A stretch of 13,170 bases of DNA from Acanthamoeba lenticulata (lineage: Eukaryota; Discosea; Longamoebia; Acanthamoebidae). Location of the stretch: contig NAVB01003029.1 in NCBI GenBank assembly GCA_002179805.1, positions 1 through 13,170 of the forward strand, given 5' to 3'. Under the pieces are notes generated by a model. That model was not told the origin of the DNA, made no database searches, and saw only the letters and a program-made list of their open reading frames with translations. The first letter of the stretch is position 1, and every line of letters begins with the position of its first letter. Position numbers and translations under genes: made by a program. This document shows, in pieces, positions 9,001 through 13,170 of the stretch.

Positions 9001-9366
9001 TCGCCTACGCCTTCGGCTACGGCCTCCAGGTCGATCAGCCCGTCGGCCTCGGCTTCCATAAGCACGAGCCGCTCGCCGCGATCTAACATGTCAGTAACTG
9101 CGGCCGAAGGCGGAGGTGGCTTCTCGCTGACCATTGCAGTTGGTGTCGCCGTGCCGGTGGGACTTCTCGCGGCGCTGGGCATTGCTGCGGTGGTGGCGCT
9201 GATCGTGTGGAAGATCAAAGCCAAGCAACCAGAGGTGCCGCCTGCGAGACGTGGGTCAAGCTTCGAGAACACGGTGATGCACCTCCACAACAACGACGTG
9301 TACAGCAACAACCTCGGACGAAGCACCAATTTTGCCGCTCACAGACATTCGTGGCTGTCAGCTTAA
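6081..9366 (+). CDS. Modular type I surface glycoprotein with mucin-like stalk
   Basis: Exons 6081-6347, 6431-6923, 6997-7737 and 7832-9366 give 1011 aa. Signal peptide is about residues 1-28. Three modules of near-equal length each begin and end with a Cys: 29-195, 213-382 and 461-627. Shared motifs are QR[FM][TS]V, VTIPxVTGY, GFYxHNxSAPG, GEPGxPLxxGSFT and APGGVxLPxGxDVWFVV. Linkers of 17 and 78 residues are Ser/Thr/Pro-rich. A stalk of about 300 S/T/P residues follows, then a membrane helix (about 931-958), KIKAK stop-transfer and a 50-residue tail. The modules look like beta-sandwich folds and faintly recall bacterial 'choice-of-anchor' domains, but I cannot name the family. The ATG at 6081 is preferred over an upstream in-frame ATG at 5931, which would bury the signal peptide. 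Introns 2 and 3 lie at the same phase-1 position in VTG. Probably an O-glycosylated adhesin or receptor; ligand unknown. Confidence 0.85.
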
Positions 9367-9409
9367 GTGATTACTGGCCATAATCCTAAATTAAAAAACG
9401 TTATTCCTC

Positions 9410-9559
9410 ATGGAGCGCCTAGTGGCGCCTTATGGGCTGGCGGAACAAGAGGTGGGCGTGAGTGACCTCATGGTGGTGCTGGTCTCCTTCATCTTCAAGT
9501 TTGTCCATCCACTGACTCTCATAGCCTGCCGTGCTGTGTCCCGCCAGTGGAAACATGCA
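9410..9559 (+). repeat. Direct repeat of F-box coding DNA (partner 11214-11363)
   Basis: The first 150 nt of genes A and B align without gaps and show about 20 differences by hand count (roughly 87% identity). Downstream, the ~40-residue spacer before the repeats has diverged strongly. The pattern suggests a recent tandem duplication or gene conversion limited to the F-box end. Confidence 0.8.
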
Positions 9560-10433
9560 CTTGGGCAACGAGTCCGTGTTGTGGAACGATACACCAAGCC
9601 GCTGTGCCCTGGTGCCCTGTTCACGACACACAAAAGCAGCCTTGCTTATGCCTCGCAGATTGCAAGCAGGGGCTGGTTGAGTGTGCTCCAGTGGGCTCAC
9701 CAGAACGGCTGCCCGTGGGACAACGACACATGCGTCGAAGCAGCCAACAACAGCCACCTCCACGTGCTCCAGTGGCTACGCGCCAACGGCTGCCCGTGGG
9801 GCATGAATTCTTGTTCCTCTGCCGCGGAGAGAGGCGACCTGGCCATGCTCAAGTGGCTACACGCCAACGACTGCCCATGGAGCACTGTTGGGATCTGCAC
9901 CCGCTCGGCTCAGGGAGGCCACTTGGCCGTGTGCCAGTGGGATGGGCTCACTCCAACGGCTTCCCCATCTCGACGTGCTTCAGTGGCTGCGCGCCAACGG
10001 CTGCCCGTGGAGCGAGCACACCTGTAGCCTGGCGGCCTTGGGAGGCTACCTCGCCACGCTGAAGTGGGCGTTTGACAACGGCTGTCCATGGGACACGTGG
10101 ACCTGCCATATGGCGGCCAGGGGCGGCCACTTGGAAGTGCTAGCGTGGGCTCATCAGAACGGCTGCTCGTGGAACGTGCGCACATGTGCCGAAGCGGCCA
10201 AGGGAGGCCACTTGGCCGCGCTACGATGGCTGCGCACGAAAGGTTGCCCGTGGAATGAGTGGACATGCGCCTGGGCCGCCGGGAGAGGCCACCTAGAGTT
10301 GCTCCAATGGGCTCGCGCCAACGGCTGCCCGTGGGACAACGAGACCTGCAGCCAGGCAGCCAAAGAAGGCCACTCGGCTGTACTCCAGTGGGCGCGCACC
10401 AATGGCTGCTCCGAGGACGATGGCGGTTTGTGA
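9410..10433 (+). CDS. F-box / NGCPW-repeat protein A, reading frame interrupted
   Basis: F-box-like N terminus (DLMVVLVSFIFKFVHPLTL, then CRAVSRQW) predicts a substrate adaptor of SCF ubiquitin ligases. It is followed by about nine ankyrin-like repeats of ~27 residues (pattern GGHLxVLQWxRxNGCPWDxxTCxxAA). The frame from 9410 fails after GGHLAVCQW at 9940: a 2-nt shift (TGGGA-TGGG), then a further slip at 9966, with part of a repeat missing. The downstream repeats (9966-10433) are intact in another frame. The unshifted frame would stop at 10027. A 55-nt GTGTGC...TTCAG intron at 9929-9983 would rescue the frame (322 aa) but costs three consensus residues and is shorter than every other intron here. 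Its N-terminal 150 nt differ from gene B (11214) at only about 20 positions by my count. Pseudogene, short intron or assembly error are all possible. Confidence 0.7.
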
Positions 10434-10462
10434 GCAGAAAAAATAACAGGTAGCGTTAAGTG

Positions 10463-10490
10463 GTGGGATCCCACTTCGCTCAACCTTTTT
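10463..10490 (+). pseudogene. tRNA-Leu 3'-end fragment with its own T-run
   Basis: GTGGGATCCCAC followed by TTCGCTCA reproduces the T stem, acceptor 3' strand and discriminator base of the neighbouring tRNA-Leu, with five T-loop bases (TTCAA) missing. It is followed by AAC-CTTTTT, like the true gene's AAC-TTTTT flank. It points the opposite way to the functional tRNA gene. Confidence 0.75.
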
Positions 10491-10534
10491 ATTCGTTTAT
10501 TTTATGAGGTCGAAAAAGTTGAGCGAAGTGGGAT
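10468..10534. repeat. Inverted repeat made of tRNA 3' ends
   Basis: Arms 10468-10484 and 10518-10534 are perfect 17-bp inverted copies. Five further base pairs (10486-10490 with 10513-10517) follow after one unpaired C, leaving a 22-nt AT-rich loop. The right arm is the 3' end of the functional tRNA-Leu; the left arm belongs to the fragment. Confidence 0.85.
10513..10517 (-). terminator. RNA polymerase III T5 terminator of tRNA-Leu
   Basis: Five A on the plus strand, read as TTTTT on the minus strand, start three bases past the tRNA 3' end, the expected Pol III stop. Confidence 0.75.
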
Positions 10535-10601
10535 TTGAACCCACGCATCCGAAGATAACAGTGCCTTAAACTGTCGCCTTAGACCGCTCGGCCATCCGCC
10601 C
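10520..10601 (-). tRNA. tRNA-Leu(AAG)
   Basis: Decodes CUU (CUC by inosine). The 82-nt minus-strand sequence folds completely. Acceptor stem is GGGCGGA/TTCGCTC with two G-U pairs. The D arm is GCC...GGC containing GGCCGAGCGGTC. The anticodon stem is ACAGT/ACTGT with loop TTAAGGC (anticodon AAG). A long variable arm ATC-TTCG-GAT marks a class II tRNA. The T arm is GTGGG-TTCAAAT-CCCAC, and the discriminator is A, as required for Leu. The internal A box (TGGCCGAGCGG) and B box (GGTTCAAATCC) are intact. No intron. CCA is not encoded, as in eukaryotes. Confidence 0.95.
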
Positions 10602-10696
10602 AATGCTGTCATCATTGCTTTGACAAAGCGTTCAGGTCTGAGGCACAGTAACTCCGCAAGCAAGGTTATTGTGCCGTTCATTTCATCTTGGCTGCC

Positions 10697-10957
10697 ATGT
10701 CGTCTGTGGAGGGGGGACCCCTGGCTTACGGTGGATGCCAAACCCTATGCAACTATGGTGCCGTTGCCTGCTACACTGCCGCCGGGCTCACCTTTGGAGT
10801 GCACAGCGCGACTTGCGCCGCAACTGGGCCTGTTGGTTGGATTGCCTGGCTGACGACAACCCCAGCGTCAACTCTTGCAGCCGCGGCAGCTTGCAGTGCA
10901 GCACAGGGCACGTGCATGGCTGCCTGTACCCCCCTGCTTGCGGCGCCCACCCCCTAG
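10697..10957 (+). CDS. Small Cys-rich protein of the GPLAYGxCQxxC type (zygote-specific ZYS-like)
   Basis: 86-aa protein starting MSSVEGGPLAYGGCQTLCNY. Seven or so cysteines are arranged in CxxxC pairs (GGCQTLCN, AACSAAQGTCMAAC) around small hydrophobic, Ala/Gly-rich segments that could form helical hairpins. The pattern GPLAYGxCQxxCN ... ACYxAAGxxFG ... AxGxCMAAC matches, from memory, a widespread small eukaryotic family annotated after Chlamydomonas zygote-specific proteins; its biochemical function is unknown. No introns; no classical signal peptide is seen. The ATG at 10697 has the conserved motif immediately after it. A poly(A) signal follows at 11010. It lies between the tRNA-Leu gene and F-box gene B, with no functional link evident. 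Confidence 0.75.
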   Translation: MSSVEGGPLAYGGCQTLCNYGAVACYTAAGLTFGVHSATCAATGPVGWIAWLTTTPASTLAAAAACSAAQGTCMAACTPLLAAPTP

Positions 10958-11213
10958 AGGGTGAGCTCCCCAGAGCACTTTGATTACCCACCAACTCTGC
11001 AGCTGCACAAATAAAGACTCACTGGGAAGCGGCTTGGTAGTCTTATGTTCAGGTAGTTGCTGTAGGTGAGGCCTAAGGCCAAAGCGTCTTACCTTTTCAC
11101 CAGCTTAGCCACAGTAGGCAACCAACCGGAGCAGAATGTGTCGACATCTTTTTGTGGAAGTTGATTTTTCCTGCCGTTTTCAAACGGCCGTAAAACTAAT
11201 CCTTCAATTCTTC
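10958..11213 (+). other. Intergenic region before F-box gene B
   Basis: After the poly(A) signal no gene or repeat is recognised. An in-frame ATG at 11136 would extend gene B by 26 residues, but paralogue A has no counterpart. A perfect ACGGCCGT palindrome lies at about 11185-11192. Confidence 0.4.
11010..11015 (+). promoter_or_regulatory. AATAAA polyadenylation signal
   Basis: Canonical AATAAA 52 nt past the stop codon of the small Cys-rich gene, in the expected strand and distance. Confidence 0.6.
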
Positions 11214-12017
11214 ATGGAGCACCAAGTGGAGCCACATGGGCTGGCGGAAGAAGAGGTGGGCGTGGGTGACCTCATGGTGGAACTGGTCTCCTTCATCTTC
11301 AAGTTTGTCCATCCGTTGACTCTCTCAGCCTGCCGTGCCGTGTCCCGCAGGTGGGACCACGCTCTGCAACTGCTTCTAAGTTCTGAAGAACAAGGCGCCA
11401 AGGTTTCGTTGGGCTCGAATTCGACCGTCTTCATGCCCCACGCACCTGGTCTCTTTGCTGCGCAGGTTGCTCGCAGGGGCTGGTTGGACCTGCTCCAGTG
11501 GGCGCGTGCAAACGGCTGCCCGTGGGACAAGCGCACCTGCGCCTCGGCGGCCAGGGGAGGCCACCTCGACGTGCTTCAGTGGGCACGCCACAACGGCTGC
11601 CCGTGGGATGAAGGCACCTGCGCGAAAGCCTCCAAGGGAGGCCACACGGATGTTCTTCAGTGGGCACGTGGCAAGGGCTGCTCATGGGACAAACAAGCCT
11701 GTGCCTATGCAGCAGAGAGGGGTGATCTGCCAATGCTCCAGTGGCTGCACGAAAATGGCTGCCCATGGGACCAGTGGACATGCTCTGGGGCCGCACGAGG
11801 AGGCCATGTTCACGTGCTCCAGTGGCTGCGCGCTCACGGCTGCCCATTGAATGCATTTCTCATCTGCACCTACGGAGGACGCCACTCGGCTGTGCTCCAG
11901 TGGGCACAAGCCAATGACTGTTTCTGGGACGAAGATGCTTGCGCTACGGCTCTTGGCCAAGAAGACTTTGTCATGCGGCTGTTGTGGGGGCCAAAGGAGT
12001 GTGACCTTTACTACTGA
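11214..12017 (+). CDS. F-box / NGCPW-repeat protein B
   Basis: Intact 267-aa paralogue of the gene at 9410. It carries an F-box-like segment at about residues 18-50 (DLMVELVSFIFKFVHPLTL, CRAVSRRW), which should bind Skp1. A divergent spacer follows, then six ankyrin-like repeats of ~27 aa (LLQWARANGCPWDKRTC and variants), the last two degenerate (NGCPL, NDCFW). These repeats would recruit a substrate for ubiquitination. The start at 11214 is chosen because MEHQVEPHGLAEEEVGV aligns with MERLVAPYGLAEQEVGV of gene A. No introns. The same repeat type is greatly expanded in Acanthamoeba and in its giant viruses (pandoravirus-type F-box/ankyrin proteins), so exchange between them is possible. Ends 53 nt before the stop of the convergent minus-strand gene. 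Confidence 0.85.
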   Translation: MEHQVEPHGLAEEEVGVGDLMVELVSFIFKFVHPLTLSACRAVSRRWDHALQLLLSSEEQGAKVSLGSNSTVFMPHAPGLFAAQVARRGWLDLLQWARANGCPWDKRTCASAARGGHLDVLQWARHNGCPWDEGTCAKASKGGHTDVLQWARGKGCSWDKQACAYAAERGDLPMLQWLHENGCPWDQWTCSGAARGGHVHVLQWLRAHGCPLNAFLICTYGGRHSAVLQWAQANDCFWDEDACATALGQEDFVMRLLWGPKECDLYY

Positions 12018-12070
12018 GGCCATAAAGCAGCTGGAAAATGAAAAGACCAACAGTGTTTCTTTTTAAGTAA

Positions 12071-13156
12071 TCAATCGTGCTTCTTGGTGGAAGGGATTTG
12101 GACAAAGTCGTCCAGCGGGTCTTCGCCAGCAACTGAGGCCGCAGCTGCCTGAGCCTGCTTGCGCGCGTTGGAGTTGACGTTGACCGTTGTCGAACCGACG
12201 GACACCGAGGGCGCCGCGGTCTGCGCCACGCTGGGAGCGGGCCCAGGGGCGGGCGCGGGCGTGTTGGCCGACGGCCCGGGCCGAGGGCGCGGCTGCAAGC
12301 CCAAGGTCCCCGCCACTGTGTGTCAACGCGGCAACACCACGTCAGTTGTCTTTGTTTTGGTTTAAAAATCAAACAAATAAATCCAAAATAAACTGTTTTT
12401 TAATGAGGATCATACGGTTGGTGTAGTGCTCCTGAGCCATGGCGGTGACGCGGCCCACCTGCGGGTGCGAGTTGGCCAGCGCCCAGAGCTTGCCAAACAC
12501 GTCGTAGGTGTAGATGCCCGGCACCAACAGCATCGTGTAGACTGGCGGCAACGAGCAAGAAAATCAATAAAATGAATAAAAAAATTAAAAAAAAAGAGGG
12601 AAAATGGTGGGCGCATGTGTGCGGTGTGGCATGCGTACCGACAATGTAGACAAATGTGTAACCAGAGATGCGGTTCAAGACGAGCCCGACGACAAAGCAG
12701 GCCACGCACAACTGGGCAGTGTACTGCGAGGTAGGGGTCAGGATAGAAAAAGGATGACGGGAATGGTGACGATGGTGCTGAAGATGATGATGATAAAGAT
12801 CTGTGGCAAGTGGCGAACGCACTTTAGCATAGTTGATGTCACGAAGTCGCTGGAGCTCGTTGAGGACCGTGAGAACAAAGTAGTGCATAGAGATCACGGC
12901 CTGGACAACGTCGTCCAGGGCGTAGGGAGGTATCGCGCCCGTTGCGCCGACCGACTGGAAAGGAGCGCGTAGAAAGGTTCAACAAATGGAAACAAAAATG
13001 AAACAAAATAAATAAATAAATAAATAAAAAGGGTACCAAAATGGACTCCCAGGGAATGGGTGCAGCGACAACGACGTAGCGGCCCAGAAGGTACAGACCC
13101 AACGCATAGGGCACCATGGCGGGCAACGTCACCCCTTCGATAAGGTGGGCGCCCAT
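12071..13156 (-). CDS. Reticulon/RETREG-like ER membrane protein with C-terminal LIR and KKXX motifs (5' end uncertain)
   Basis: Minus-strand exons 13156-13037, 12954-12823, 12723-12639, 12541-12416 and 12315-12071 join in consistent phase to 235 aa. Hydrophobic segments lie at about 9-40 and 87-124. The second (SGYTFVYIVVYTMLLVPGIY) matches the end of a reticulon homology domain: paired half-helices, then P-x-x-Y. Between them is a 44-residue loop with an amphipathic-looking helix (NELQRLRDINYA). The tail is Pro/Ala-rich and ends with DDFVQI (223-228), an acidic-preceded F-x-x-I LIR/AIM for Atg8, followed by KKHD, a KKXX ER-retrieval signal. RETREG/FAM134 ER-phagy receptors combine a reticulon domain with a DDFELL LIR, so a similar role is inferred. 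ATG 13156 could be internal: an acceptor-like CACCAG ends just before it, and the window stops 14 nt upstream. A plain reticulon or ARL6IP1-type shaping protein is the alternative. Confidence 0.7.
13006..13025. repeat. (AAAT)5 tetranucleotide repeat in an intron
   Basis: Five perfect 4-nt units next to the donor of the first visible intron (12955-13036) of the minus-strand gene. Confidence 0.9.
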
Positions 13157-13170
13157 GCTGGTGTGTGCAG

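Noticed and set aside
8343..9083. A 247-codon stop-free frame (shifted by 2) inside the mucin stalk, with protein-like composition and very high GC3; a similar one at about 7391-7790.
   Set aside because: Ser/Thr/Pro/Ala codons (TCN, ACN, CCN, GCN) all have C in the second position, so the +2 frame is forced to end codons in C and cannot contain stops. The modules and membrane helix on either side are in the S/T/P frame, so the alternative is mechanical, not overprinting.
8202..9329. 375-codon minus-strand ORF opposite the stalk (Val/Glu/Gly/Asp-rich).
   Set aside because: Reverse complement of S/T/P repeats; no domain, no splice or start context, and the plus strand has a complete gene model.
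11136..11213. Upstream in-frame ATG giving F-box protein B 26 more residues.
   Set aside because: Paralogue A starts at the equivalent of 11214, and the extra residues resemble leader sequence with T-runs, not a domain.
1..13170. Searches by eye for CRISPR arrays, bacterial operons, insertion sequences, LTRs or transposase/integrase motifs.
   Set aside because: None seen. Introns, a eukaryotic tRNA and eukaryotic families dominate, and the only repeats are those listed.

Overview
The window looks like nuclear DNA of a free-living amoeba, most likely Acanthamoeba or a close relative. The evidence is indirect: GC-rich, strongly C/G-ending codons; dense short GT-AG introns (about 65-145 nt, some very AT-rich); a P2X-type receptor of the kind known from amoebae and algae; and F-box proteins with the 'NGCPW' repeats typical of Acanthamoeba and its giant viruses. 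All spliced models were assembled by hand from frame, splice sites and family motifs. No alignment or transcript data were available.

Layout. (1) 1-2534 (+): 3' part of a GCNA/Spartan-type gene for DNA-protein crosslink repair, with an acidic disordered region, SprT protease, zinc ribbon and HMG-box-like end. (2) 2649-4747 (+): a ten-exon P2X receptor gene. (3) 5167-5898 (+): a His-rich, CsbD/LEA-like, probably abundant stress-type protein with an intron in its 5' UTR. (4) 6081-9366 (+): a four-exon type I surface protein with three ~168-residue modules, a long Ser/Thr/Pro stalk, one membrane helix and a short tail. (5) 9410-12017: two related F-box/NGCPW-repeat genes, the first with a broken frame. 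Between them lie a tRNA-Leu(AAG) gene on the minus strand, an inverted fragment of that tRNA, and a small Cys-rich protein gene. (6) 12071-13156 or beyond (-): a five-exon reticulon/RETREG-like membrane protein ending in a LIR-type DDFVQI motif and a KKXX ER-retrieval signal.

The genes do not form one pathway. They are independently promoted eukaryotic genes packed closely: 43 nt separate the stop of gene 4 from the next ATG, and 53 nt lie between the convergent stops at 12017 and 12071. The most rewarding items are the putative ER-phagy receptor, the P2X receptor, the modular surface protein built with phase-1 introns, the GCNA-like protease with a KEN box, and the tRNA fragment lying inverted beside its parent tRNA.
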